DNA of 64,000 bases from Desulfobulbaceae bacterium UBA5611. Lineage in GTDB: Bacteria > Desulfobacterota > Desulfobulbia > Desulfobulbales > Desulfocapsaceae. A program made the position numbers and the translations under genes. The stretch spans positions 8,082-72,081 of the forward strand of contig DIKT01000021.1 in the NCBI GenBank assembly GCA_002424635.1, read 5' to 3'. The notes beneath the pieces were generated by a model that saw only the letters and a list, made by a program, of their open reading frames with translations, ran no database searches and had not been told where the DNA came from. Positions within the stretch are counted from its first letter, which is position 1. Each line of letters begins with the position of its first letter. Positions 50,147 to 58,346 of the stretch are shown piece by piece.

Positions 50147-51046
50147 TTACTGCAGGGCCAGCAGCCAACTGCCGATGAGCATGGTCAGAAATAAGAAAAA
50201 GCAGATAGCCTGAAAGAAAAAAGAATGGCGCAGCCTCTGCAATGGCTCGCGGCTCAAAAATTGACCGAACACCAGTCCGCATAATAGTCCGAAGAGATGG
50301 GCGCCGAGATCGGTCCGTTCACCGGAGCTGCCCAGCATGGCCAGAAGAGCCATTCCCGCCATGAACGGTATCAGAAAATGATGACCGGTAATTTTTTCTC
50401 GGCCTTGGTGGCTGAGTACGGCCAGCATGCCAATGACAGCAAATACCGCGGTAGAAAAACCGACAAACTGATGTTCAGGGCCACGTATGATGGTGTTGAT
50501 CAGATTGCCGCACCCAGCTGAGAGAAGCATAGCCCAGAGCCCAAGACCTGTACCGGTCAATCGGCAGAAAAAATGAAGGAGCCAGCCGCCAATGAGACTG
50601 TTTCCCAGCAGGTGAACTGTATCGGCATGTAAGGTAAGGGCGGTAAGTAGACGCCACCATTCTCGGTCCTGAAGGATGTGCTTGCCATGACCAGCACCTT
50701 GCTCAAACCAGAAGGAATGCTTTTCCCAGGGGCCGGTTACAGTATAAAAAAGAATCATGGCTCCAATCAGAAGTAGGGTTGGCGGTTGCAGCAGAGGGAC
50801 AAAATCATTGTCTCGGGCTGGCGGGGCTGATGGCCAGTCTTTATTTTCTGTAAAATAGCTTTCCAGTTCATGGATGGCCCGCAGCTCTTTACCGGCAGCC
50901 ACCAGCAGCTGCCAGCTGTGGTCGTCATAATGAATATAATGTGGAATATCGACCGCTGACAATACCAGATTCCATATCGCAGCTATCTCTTTCTGGTCTG
51001 TTATAAGGATGTAATTATCAGGCATGTCATTACTCTGAAATATCAT
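50147..51046 (-). CDS. Rhomboid-family intramembrane protease
   Basis: 299 residues. The first 95 residues are soluble. Six membrane segments follow from about 95. The catalytic Ser is in FVGFSTAVFAVIG (GxSx) and His in LGAHLFGLLCG. Other signs are WWRLLTALTLHADTVHLLGN (the WR motif and HxxxN). It cleaves membrane proteins inside the bilayer; the substrate is unknown. It lies 133 bases before hflK on the same strand, so membrane proteolysis and its modulation may be co-expressed. An alternative ATG is at 51025. Confidence 0.9.
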   Translation of the reverse strand: MIFQSNDMPDNYILITDQKEIAAIWNLVLSAVDIPHYIHYDDHSWQLLVAAGKELRAIHELESYFTENKDWPSAPPARDNDFVPLLQPPTLLLIGAMILFYTVTGPWEKHSFWFEQGAGHGKHILQDREWWRLLTALTLHADTVHLLGNSLIGGWLLHFFCRLTGTGLGLWAMLLSAGCGNLINTIIRGPEHQFVGFSTAVFAVIGMLAVLSHQGREKITGHHFLIPFMAGMALLAMLGSSGERTDLGAHLFGLLCGLVFGQFLSREPLQRLRHSFFFQAICFFLFLTMLIGSWLLALQ

Positions 51047-51094
51047 AGCAGCTCAGGGGTAGATTGTCGAAACCATATCAATTTGTTTACTTTC

Positions 51095-51124
51095 AATATA
51101 TCGTTCGTAATAAATGATTAACAA
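51095..51124 (-). promoter_or_regulatory. Candidate promoter of the rhomboid-hflKC unit
   Basis: Minus strand: TTGTTA (four of six), 18 bases, TATATT (five of six). The leader would be about 45 bases. Confidence 0.45.
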
Positions 51125-51335
51125 TAAGCAATTGTAATGGCAGAGACTTGGCCAGAGCTGTTAATATTAGTCATTGAAGGGTTTGTTGGCAAATAGCACT
51201 TATTTCTTGGTGCATGCTTGTAAGGACAAATAAAGAAAAAGGGAGCCGGTCAGGATTGCGGCAAAGATGGTTTCATGCTATACGGCACAGGCAGGTCTTG
51301 GCACGAAAGAAGGCAGGAAAGAGGCAGGCGTGCAC

Positions 51336-51381
51336 AAAAAAATAAAAAAAGGGTTACAACCTTTACAGGTCATAACCCTTT
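51336..51381 (-). terminator. Terminator of tRNA-Leu
   Basis: Minus strand: AAAGGGTTA, a 16-base loop, TAACCCTTT (9-bp stem) followed by TTTTATTTTTTTG. It lies just past the tRNA. Confidence 0.8.
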
Positions 51382-51389
51382 AATCAATT

Positions 51390-51475
51390 TGGTACCGTAG
51401 AGAAGACTCGAACTTCCACGAGGAAACCCCCACTAGGACCTGAACCTAGCGCGTCTGCCATTCCGCCACTACGGC
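51390..51475 (-). tRNA. tRNA-Leu (anticodon CAG)
   Basis: 86 bases on the minus strand, with the long variable arm of a class-II tRNA and CCA encoded. The anticodon stem CTAGG/CCTAG encloses TTCAGGT, anticodon CAG. The acceptor GCCGTAG pairs with CTACGGT, leaving G1-U72 as the first pair, which is unusual for tRNA-Leu. Confidence 0.93.
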
Positions 51476-51486
51476 ACAACGATGAC

Positions 51487-51515
51487 AATATGCTTGTCTG
51501 GACGTTTTTTGTCAA
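51487..51515 (-). promoter_or_regulatory. Promoter of tRNA-Leu
   Basis: Minus strand: TTGACA, exactly 17 bases, CATATT (four of six). The start would fall about 5 bases ahead of the mature tRNA. Confidence 0.65.
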
Positions 51516-51562
51516 GACTTTCTTGGTCGTTAATTAAAAAAAGAGCTGGGATAGAGAGATTT

Positions 51563-52534
51563 ATGGAAATTTTCAGAGAAGTTGAGGCCATCAAAAACAG
51601 TTTTCCGTATGCCTGTGTCACTATCGGCAACTTTGACGGAGTGCATCTTGGTCATCAAATGCTGTTTGCCGAGGTAGTGCAGAAGGCCTATCGCCATCAT
51701 GGCACCAGTGTTGCTGTCACCTTTGATCCTCATCCTTTGCAAGTACTGCGGCCGGAGGGAATCAAACTTATCTCCAATTGTGCCCAGAAAATAGAGCTGA
51801 TCGGTCATGCCGGCATTGATGTCCTGGTCATTGTCCCGTTTACCCTGCAGTTTGCCGCCACGCCAGCTGTGCATTTTGTTGATGAAATCCTCAAAAAGCG
51901 GATCAAAGTCCAGGAGCTGGTGGTTGGTTATGATTATGCCTTTGGTAAGGGCCGAGCTGGAGATATTAATTTTTTGCAAAAACAGGGGCAGGAAAAAGGG
52001 TTTGCGGTGACCGTCGTTGAGGCCCATTATGAAAATGAAATGCTGGTCAGCTCCACCAAAGTGCGGGAAATGATCGTTGCTGGGCGGATGGAGGAGGCTA
52101 AAAAGTTGCTTGGCCGGTTCTATCAGATCCGTGGCGAAGTCCAGATTGGCAAGCAGCGCGGTAGCAAGGAAATAGGTTTTCCAACGGCTAATTTGCATCT
52201 GGAGCCGGAAGATCTCATCCCTAGAATCGGCGTCTATGTCAGCCAGGTGATCTGTGACGGCAAATGTTATGGAGGGGTGTTAAATATTGGTTATAATCCC
52301 ACTTTTGGGGAAGAGAAGCTTGTTGCTGAGACCCATATCTTTGATTTTAATCAGGACATATACGGCAAGCCCATTAAGGTCAATTTGTTACAATTTCTGC
52401 GCGGAGAACAGAAATTTTCAGGCGTTCAGGAGCTTGCTGCCCAGATCGGCCGTGATGTCGTGCAGGCCAAACAGGTGCTGGCAGCACAGCAGAATGAATT
52501 AGCCCTGTCCTGTGAAGAAAAATTTAACAGTTGA
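51563..52534 (+). CDS. ribF: Bifunctional riboflavin kinase/FAD synthetase
   Basis: 323 residues from ATG 51563 with GAGAGA before it; the upstream extension is not family-like. The FAD synthetase domain has VTIGNFDGVHLGHQ, AVTFDPHPL, VVGYDYAFGKGRAGD and SSTKVREMI. The kinase domain has KEIGFPTANLHL and GGVLNIGYNPTFGE. It turns riboflavin into FMN and then FAD. It lies just upstream of the unit that also carries ribE, ribBA and ribH, but a candidate promoter intervenes. Confidence 0.96.
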   Translation: MEIFREVEAIKNSFPYACVTIGNFDGVHLGHQMLFAEVVQKAYRHHGTSVAVTFDPHPLQVLRPEGIKLISNCAQKIELIGHAGIDVLVIVPFTLQFAATPAVHFVDEILKKRIKVQELVVGYDYAFGKGRAGDINFLQKQGQEKGFAVTVVEAHYENEMLVSSTKVREMIVAGRMEEAKKLLGRFYQIRGEVQIGKQRGSKEIGFPTANLHLEPEDLIPRIGVYVSQVICDGKCYGGVLNIGYNPTFGEEKLVAETHIFDFNQDIYGKPIKVNLLQFLRGEQKFSGVQELAAQIGRDVVQAKQVLAAQQNELALSCEEKFNS

Positions 52535-52589
52535 GTCAGAAAAGTCAGTTTCAGTTCTTTGGTTAATCGAGCCGAAGAGGATTTTCTCC

Positions 52590-52617
52590 TTGCATGTGTG
52601 TTGAAGGTGTCTATAAT
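52590..52617 (+). promoter_or_regulatory. Candidate promoter of the TPR-helical-repeat-rib unit
   Basis: TTGCAT (four of six), 16 bases, TATAAT (perfect). The leader to the TPR gene at 52747 would be about 120 bases. No FMN-riboswitch core was seen in it. Confidence 0.5.
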
Positions 52618-52746
52618 ATATGCATTTTCGCAATTGTTTACTGGGGATATTGAAATCATGAGGGGTAGCTATGGCGAGATATCTAAGGAGTTGGATATCT
52701 GAGAATGGCTGGCACCCTGTCTATTATAGGTTATAGAGGTGAAGTT

Positions 52747-53376
52747 ATGTCAGAAGAACTACGGGAAGATTTAACAAAGATCATTGCAGAATTTGAAAAA
52801 AAATGTCAGCAGAGTCCCAATAACGTGATGGCGCATCATCATCTCGGCTTGGTGTATCTGAAAGCCGGCCGGGTGGATGAGGCCATAAAAATGCTGGAGC
52901 GGGCTATTGCCATAGATCCCATGAGCGGCGAGAGCATGATTAATCTGGGGGCGATCTATTTTAGTAAAGGCGATATTGCCAAGGCCCAAGAGCTTAATGA
53001 AGAGGCGATCCGGGTAATGCCCGAGACCGCTCAGGCCCATGCCAATTTAGGATTGATCTGGCAACAGCGCAATGAACTGGATAAGGCGATCGCTGCCTAT
53101 GATAAAGCCATCCAGTATAATCCCAAGCTCAGTACCGTATGGGTTAATCTGACGTCAGTGTTAACCATGAAAGGTGAAGACGAGAGGGCTCTTAAATCGG
53201 CCCTCAGAGGGGTGGAGATTGATCCGGACTCACCCCTGGCCCAGAATAATCTGGCGGTAGCCCTTTTCTTCAGTGGCGAGTACAAATTATCCAAGGAACA
53301 TATGGAAAAGGCCAGGGAGCTTGGTTATTCGGTAGATCCCAATTTTGTAAATCGTCTCAATCAAGAGTTGGCATAA
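52747..53376 (+). CDS. Tetratricopeptide-repeat protein
   Basis: 209 residues; GAGGTGAAGTT precedes ATG 52747. About five TPR units cover residues 20-190, for example AHHHLGLVYLKAGRVDEAIK, SMINLGAIYFSKGDIAKAQE, AHANLGLIWQQRNELDKAIA. No signal or membrane segment, so it is a cytoplasmic protein-binding scaffold. It is followed by the zinc-ribbon helical-repeat gene after 36 bases. Partner proteins unknown. Confidence 0.88.
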   Translation: MSEELREDLTKIIAEFEKKCQQSPNNVMAHHHLGLVYLKAGRVDEAIKMLERAIAIDPMSGESMINLGAIYFSKGDIAKAQELNEEAIRVMPETAQAHANLGLIWQQRNELDKAIAAYDKAIQYNPKLSTVWVNLTSVLTMKGEDERALKSALRGVEIDPDSPLAQNNLAVALFFSGEYKLSKEHMEKARELGYSVDPNFVNRLNQELA

Positions 53377-53412
53377 GCAAAAGAATATGAGCGGTGATGA
53401 TTTGAGATTGTA

Positions 53413-54549
53413 ATGAATAAACCAAGAATAACAACACCACCGTGGTGCCCTTTCTGTGGTCAGAAGGTTGGGCGGGCCACCGATGCTATAGAACGGAAGA
53501 TGCATGAGTTCAAAGTAGGACGTTGTCCGTGCGGCGCGGTCTATAGCTGTGATCCCACCGGCCATAATATCGGCTCGGCTATAGTTGAGACTTTAGTGCT
53601 GGCCTGTGATAATAACTGGGATTTTGCCTGGGACCTATTGCCTGAAGAGGATTATCTGACCGGTCGGGTGGAAGACTATGATGAATTAACCCACCAGGTA
53701 GTCAATACCAGAAATATGGATGGTCGCCCGGTGCGGGGAGTTCTTTATTTTGTCCGTCTCCATACAGCGATCAGTGAGATCTCCAGGCGGGTCAAAGAGA
53801 AAAAAACGACCCAGGCCAGTCAGCTGACTGCCGGCGCCGAACTGGGGCCTATAGTAATGGAACCTGTTCTTGATCCCAGGAGAAAAAAACTCAAGGCCAC
53901 CAAGCAGGATGTAAAACGATATGCCGAGCTGGGCGATATTGATGCCCTGGTCGCCCTCAGTCTTGATGATAAAAAGACCTTACGTTTATTGCAGCGCTTG
54001 TTATACGAGCCGGATGAACAGCAGCGGTGGCGGATAGCTCAGATTATCGGGCAGGTTTGTGCCCGGGTGGCCAGCCGGGAGCCGGGTCAGGTGGCTGAAC
54101 TATTGCACCGTTTGTTTGAGGCCTGTTCTGATTCCGCCGCTACTCCTTGGGGTATGGTTGAGACCATTGGCGAGGTGATTAGCCGCCGACCGGATATCTT
54201 TGGTGCCTTTACCCGGCATCTTTTGAACTATATGGGGGACAACTCGACGCAGAGTCAGGTTATCTGGTCTCTCAGCAAAATCGCCGGATTGCGTCCGGAT
54301 CTGATTCGTGAGACTCCTTTTTATAATCTGTTTCATTTTATGAGTCATCCCGATCCTGCCATGCGTGGCCAAGTGGCCCGTCTTCTCGGCCTTATCAATG
54401 CTACAGAGGTGGCAAACCAATTGATAGCCCTGACAGATGATATGGCGGAGTTTTCCATCTGGGAAGATGCCGAATGTATTAACTATACCGTTTCAATCCT
54501 GGCCCGGGAGGCTGTGGCCAGGATTCAAGAAGGAGAAGTACAAAAATGA
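53413..54549 (+). CDS. Zinc-ribbon/helical-repeat protein, resembling DVU0298-type proteins
   Basis: 378 residues. The N-terminal zinc ribbon has WCPFCGQKVG and GRCPCGAVYSCDP. An acidic middle region follows (WDLLPEEDYLTGRVEDYD). From about 170 to the end it is made of HEAT/PBS-lyase-like helices (RYAELGDIDALVALSLDDKK, QRWRIAQIIGQVCARVA, QVIWSLSKIAGLRPDLI, AMRGQVARLLGLINATEVAN). The similarity to the DVU0298-type proteins of sulfate reducers is from memory and not tested. Its last codons overlap the next TPR gene (ATGA). Function not recognised. Confidence 0.65.
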   Translation: MNKPRITTPPWCPFCGQKVGRATDAIERKMHEFKVGRCPCGAVYSCDPTGHNIGSAIVETLVLACDNNWDFAWDLLPEEDYLTGRVEDYDELTHQVVNTRNMDGRPVRGVLYFVRLHTAISEISRRVKEKKTTQASQLTAGAELGPIVMEPVLDPRRKKLKATKQDVKRYAELGDIDALVALSLDDKKTLRLLQRLLYEPDEQQRWRIAQIIGQVCARVASREPGQVAELLHRLFEACSDSAATPWGMVETIGEVISRRPDIFGAFTRHLLNYMGDNSTQSQVIWSLSKIAGLRPDLIRETPFYNLFHFMSHPDPAMRGQVARLLGLINATEVANQLIALTDDMAEFSIWEDAECINYTVSILAREAVARIQEGEVQK

Positions 54550-55142
54550 CCAATAATACATTGCAATCTATTCAAAATATTGCCCCGGTCACGCAGAAGA
54601 AAAGATCTTCTGATCCTATCCAGGCCGAATATGAGGAAGGCAAGGAATTGTTAGAGAAGAATGAGCTGGCCCTGGCTGCTCAGGCCTTTCATAATGCCCT
54701 TCTGGCCTTTGAAGAGAAAGATGATCAGAACGGTATCGCCAATGCTTCTAATCAGCTGGGCCATGTTTGTCTTAAACGCCTGGAATTTGAGCTGGCGCTG
54801 CAGCATTATCAGCGGGCCTGGGATATCTGTGATCAAAAAAATGATCCTATGAGTCTGCTTGCTCTGTCCAATCAGTTAGTCACTGTTCGTCAGGGCTTAC
54901 AGCAGTATCCGGAGGCCCTTAACATCTGTCTGGATCTGCTGGAATCTTATTATAAAAATAATAATCCTGAAGGGGTGGTGACTACTGTGGAACGGATGGT
55001 CGCTATCTATCTGGAGACAGGAGATACGGCCAAGGCCGCTGATGGCTATCGGACTATTGCCTCAATTCATGCCAAGTATAAGCACAAGAATATTGCCGAA
55101 CGTTTTATGGAAAAGGCACAGGCCCTAGAGGAGACGCCCTGA
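54546..55142 (+). CDS. TPR-like helical-repeat protein
   Basis: 198 residues; the start overlaps the previous stop (ATGA), so translation is coupled. Repeats of helical pairs: ALAAQAFHNALLAFEEKDDQ, ANASNQLGHVCLKRLEFELA, ALSNQLVTVRQGLQQYPEAL, ADGYRTIASIHAKYKHKNIA. No catalytic motif and no signal peptide. It lies 10 bases before ribE. With the two preceding genes it forms a scaffold-like trio. Function not recognised. Confidence 0.75.
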   Translation: MTNNTLQSIQNIAPVTQKKRSSDPIQAEYEEGKELLEKNELALAAQAFHNALLAFEEKDDQNGIANASNQLGHVCLKRLEFELALQHYQRAWDICDQKNDPMSLLALSNQLVTVRQGLQQYPEALNICLDLLESYYKNNNPEGVVTTVERMVAIYLETGDTAKAADGYRTIASIHAKYKHKNIAERFMEKAQALEETP

Positions 55143-55152
55143 GAGGCCGCTT

Positions 55153-55812
55153 ATGTTCACAGGCATTGTTGCAGGCACCGGGATATTTCGCAGCAAGCGA
55201 GGTGTTGACGGCGGTTTGGCCTTTAATCTTGAGGCTGGCTTCGAGCTCACTGATCCGCAAGAAGGAGAGTCCATTGCTATTAATGGAGTCTGTCTGACAG
55301 CCTATAGTATAAAGGGTCGCTGTTTTACGGTTGATGTCTCACCTGAGTCTCTGGGCCGTACCACCTTGCAGGATCTGCGCATTGGCAGTCAGGTCAACAT
55401 GGAACGGGCCGTGCGCATGTCTGACCGGCTGGGAGGTCATATTGTCTCTGGTCATGTTGATTGTGTGGCCACGGTCAAAGAACACCGGGCTACCGGCACC
55501 TTCACCCTGTTTTCGTTTACCCTGGCTGAACAATGGAACCGCTATATCATTGAAAAGGGATCGGTTACCATTGATGGGGTCAGTCTGACAGTAAACAGCT
55601 GCAGCGCCGGGCGTTTTGAGGTTTCTATTATTCCGCACACCCTGAAGATGACAACGCTTGGGCAGTTAAAGATCGGCAGCCGGGTAAATATTGAAGTGGA
55701 TATTATTGGTAAATATGTAGAGAAGCTTCTTGCTGGTCAGTCCACGACCTCTGCCGGGAAGGAGCCGGGAAAGATCAATCCTGCTTTTCTGGCCGAGCAT
55801 GGTTTTTTTTGA
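55153..55812 (+). CDS. ribE: Riboflavin synthase alpha chain
   Basis: 219 residues with GAGAGGCC before the ATG. Two lumazine-binding halves: MFTGIVAGTGIF with AINGVCLTAYSI, and GGHIVSGHVDCVATV with TIDGVSLTVNSC, ending near IIPHTLKMTTLG. It dismutes two 6,7-dimethyl-8-ribityllumazine to riboflavin. Followed by ribBA and ribH. Confidence 0.96.
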   Translation: MFTGIVAGTGIFRSKRGVDGGLAFNLEAGFELTDPQEGESIAINGVCLTAYSIKGRCFTVDVSPESLGRTTLQDLRIGSQVNMERAVRMSDRLGGHIVSGHVDCVATVKEHRATGTFTLFSFTLAEQWNRYIIEKGSVTIDGVSLTVNSCSAGRFEVSIIPHTLKMTTLGQLKIGSRVNIEVDIIGKYVEKLLAGQSTTSAGKEPGKINPAFLAEHGFF

Positions 55813-55881
55813 TACGAAGCCCTGAATCCAGAGGGTAGAGCGAATTTTTATATTAACACTATTAAACACTAGGTATTGATT

Positions 55882-57093
55882 ATGGTAGTCAGTCCAATTG
55901 AGGAAGTAATTCAGGATATTAAGGCCGGAAAAATGGTCATTTTGGTTGATGACGAAGATCGGGAAAATGAGGGTGACCTGTGCATGGCCGCTGAGGCGGT
56001 AACCCCTGAGGCCATTAATTTCATGGCCAGATATGGCCGGGGTCTGATCTGTCTGACCCTGAGTCCGGATCTGGTCGACAAACTGCAACTGCCGATGATG
56101 GTGAATGATAATAAGTCTCCTTATGGCACTGGCTTTACTATAAGCATTGAGGCCCGTACCGGCGTATCTACCGGTATATCAGCTGCCGATCGCGCCCGTA
56201 CGATTGAGGCAGCTGTGGCACCAGATGCCAAGCCTTATGATATTATCAGCCCTGGTCATATTTTTCCGCTGCGGGCTCGAGCGGGCGGCGTACTGGTTCG
56301 TCTCGGTCAGACTGAAGGGTCGGTGGATCTTGCCCGCCTGGCAGGTTGTCGAACGGCCGGGGTCATTTGTGAGATCATGAATGATGACGGCACCATGTCC
56401 AGGATGCCTGATCTGGAAAAATTTGCCGCCGAACATGACCTCAAGATCGTCACAATCGCTGATTTGGTTGCCTATCGACTGCGTGAAGATATCCTAGTCC
56501 ATCGGGCCGTCGAGAGCCGGGTACCTACCGAACATGCCGGTGAATTCCGGGCCGTGGTCTACACCAATGATGTGGACAATCTGGAGCATTTAGCCCTGGT
56601 GAAAGGGCAGATTAACCCTGAGAAAAAGGTGTTGGTGCGGGTCCATTCTGAATGTTTGACCGGTGATGTTTTTGGATCGGCCCGTTGTGATTGCGGTTCG
56701 CAACTACATGCCGCCATGCGGATGATCGACCAGGAAGGTTGTGGCGTGTTACTTTATATGCGTCAGGAGGGTCGGGGCATTGGTTTGATTAATAAAATGA
56801 AGGCTTACAATCTGCAGGATGAAGGTATGGATACTGTGGAGGCCAATCTCCATCTGGGCTTCAAGGCCGATCTGCGTGATTATGGCATTGGCGCCCAAAT
56901 TCTCCGTGACCTCGGGGTACGGAAGATGAGTCTGCTGACCAATAACCCTAAGAAGATCATTGGTCTGGAAGGTTATGGTATCGAGGTGGTCGATCGTTTC
57001 CCTATTGAAATGGCGGTCAGCGAGGAGAACAAAAGCTATCTGCAGTGTAAGCGGGACCGGATGGGCCATTTGATGGAAGTTGATGATGAATAA
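55882..57093 (+). CDS. ribBA: Bifunctional DHBP synthase/GTP cyclohydrolase II
   Basis: 403 residues from ATG 55882. The DHBP synthase part has VILVDDEDRENEGDL, GTGFTISIEARTGVSTGISA, and HIFPLRARAGGVLVR. The GTP cyclohydrolase II part has VHSECLTGDVFGSARCDCGS (zinc cysteines) and MRQEGRGIGLINKMKAYNLQ. The protein gives both precursors of riboflavin. Order ribE-ribBA-ribH is a standard rib operon. It lies 69 bases after ribE. Confidence 0.96.
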   Translation: MVVSPIEEVIQDIKAGKMVILVDDEDRENEGDLCMAAEAVTPEAINFMARYGRGLICLTLSPDLVDKLQLPMMVNDNKSPYGTGFTISIEARTGVSTGISAADRARTIEAAVAPDAKPYDIISPGHIFPLRARAGGVLVRLGQTEGSVDLARLAGCRTAGVICEIMNDDGTMSRMPDLEKFAAEHDLKIVTIADLVAYRLREDILVHRAVESRVPTEHAGEFRAVVYTNDVDNLEHLALVKGQINPEKKVLVRVHSECLTGDVFGSARCDCGSQLHAAMRMIDQEGCGVLLYMRQEGRGIGLINKMKAYNLQDEGMDTVEANLHLGFKADLRDYGIGAQILRDLGVRKMSLLTNNPKKIIGLEGYGIEVVDRFPIEMAVSEENKSYLQCKRDRMGHLMEVDDE

Positions 57094-57158
57094 AGAAGCG
57101 AATATGGTCAGGCCTCTTTTTTAGAAAAGAATATATTTATAAGGATTAAGGTAATGCT

Positions 57159-57626
57159 ATGGCAAACATGATTGAGGGAAACCTGAAAGCGGATGGTAAA
57201 AAATTCGCCATTATAGTGGCGCGGTTTAATTCTTTTATCTCTGATAAACTATTGGAAGGGGCCTTGGATACTCTGCTTCGTTCTGGTGCTTTGGATGAGG
57301 ATATTGATGTGGCCCGCGTGCCCGGCGCTTTTGAAATCCCCCTGATTGCTAAAAAGATGGCGGCCTCTCATAAGTATGATGCGGTGATCTGTCTGGGTGT
57401 CGTGATCCGCGGGGCTACTCCTCATTTTGATGTGGTAGTCAATGAGGTCTCCAAGGGCTCAGCCCAAGTTGGCCTGGAAACCGGGGTGCCCGTTATCTTT
57501 GGCGTCTTAACCACCGAAACCATTGAACAGGCTATTGAGCGTTCCGGCACCAAGGCGGGCAATAAAGGTGCGGAAGTCGCGGTGGCGGCCATTGAAATGG
57601 CGAATCTGATTATTAATCTTCAATAA
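57159..57626 (+). CDS. ribH: 6,7-dimethyl-8-ribityllumazine synthase
   Basis: 155 residues. Signs: AIIVARFNSFISDKLLEGAL, ARVPGAFEIPLIAKKMA, CLGVVIRGATPHFDVVVNEV (catalytic His) and TGVPVIFGVLTTETIEQAIE. It joins the two products of RibBA and forms icosahedral or pentameric shells. AAGGTAATGCT precedes the ATG. Followed by nusB after 138 bases. Confidence 0.96.
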   Translation: MANMIEGNLKADGKKFAIIVARFNSFISDKLLEGALDTLLRSGALDEDIDVARVPGAFEIPLIAKKMAASHKYDAVICLGVVIRGATPHFDVVVNEVSKGSAQVGLETGVPVIFGVLTTETIEQAIERSGTKAGNKGAEVAVAAIEMANLIINLQ

Positions 57627-57764
57627 TATTCTTTTTACAGTTTAATCCGTCACTACAATTGGCAGGTCCCTTTTTAATCTGATTTTGTTTTTTGTTGGTT
57701 AGCTACTTCAATGTCTTTTGTCATGTGATATTGGTTAATTTTATTTGTTTCATTTTTTCATCCC

Positions 57765-58253
57765 ATGGGAATACGTCGCAAGTCACGAGAGACCGCCATG
57801 CAGTTTCTTTTTCAGGAAGAATTTTTTTCTGAAGGTATTCGTCTGCAAGACGATCTGGAAGCTCGCTTTGATCAGTTCTGCCTCCTCTATCCAATTCAGA
57901 AGCTGGCGCGTCCTTATGCCATAGAACTATTGCAGGGAACTCTGCACCATCTGGAGCGTATTGATACCCTGATCAGGGACAGTGCTGTTAACTGGCGGAT
58001 GGAAAGGATTGCCCTGACTGATAGAAATCTTTTGCGAATTGCGGTTTATGAAATGCTGCACAGTGCGGACGCCCCTGATCAAGTGGTCATCAATGAAGCT
58101 GTGGAGATCGCTAAGCGCTATGGAACAGAAGAATCCCCCGCCTTTATCAATGGAGTCCTTGACGCGGTACGTATGATAATTCGCAGTAGTGGTGACGGTT
58201 CTGGTCAGGCGCCTATCCTGACTTCAAAACTTGAGCCTGGAAGAACCCGATAG
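57765..58253 (+). CDS. nusB: Transcription antitermination factor NusB
   Basis: 162 residues. The start RRKSRETAMQFLFQEEFF is the NusB mark, and DRNLLRIAVYEML and PDQVVINEAVEIAKRYGTEE, SPAFINGVLDAV complete the fold. It binds boxA of rRNA transcripts with S10. No clear ribosome-binding site precedes the ATG. ribH-nusB linkage is common in proteobacteria. Confidence 0.94.
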   Translation: MGIRRKSRETAMQFLFQEEFFSEGIRLQDDLEARFDQFCLLYPIQKLARPYAIELLQGTLHHLERIDTLIRDSAVNWRMERIALTDRNLLRIAVYEMLHSADAPDQVVINEAVEIAKRYGTEESPAFINGVLDAVRMIIRSSGDGSGQAPILTSKLEPGRTR

Positions 58254-58346
58254 TATGGGTCATAGAGATAATATAAGTAAAGATGATGCAAGGAGCGCAG
58301 TGGAGAGAGCTGTGCTCGATACGCTTACCAAAACCTGATCTTGTCG

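Larger units (their letters stand above)
51047..51389. other. Intergenic region between rhomboid gene and tRNA-Leu
   Basis: About 343 bases. It holds the candidate rhomboid promoter and the tRNA-Leu terminator (both listed). The middle has several GGCAGG-type short repeats near 51280-51330, of unclear meaning. No coding frame was recognised. Confidence 0.45.

Noticed and set aside
52535..55152. FMN riboswitch before the riboflavin genes
   Set aside because: No RFN core (AGGGGCGGGG...-type) was found by eye upstream of ribF, the TPR gene or ribE.
58255..58338. 27-codon frame between nusB and ftsK
   Set aside because: Too short, no ribosome-binding site, no recognisable peptide; probably leader of ftsK.
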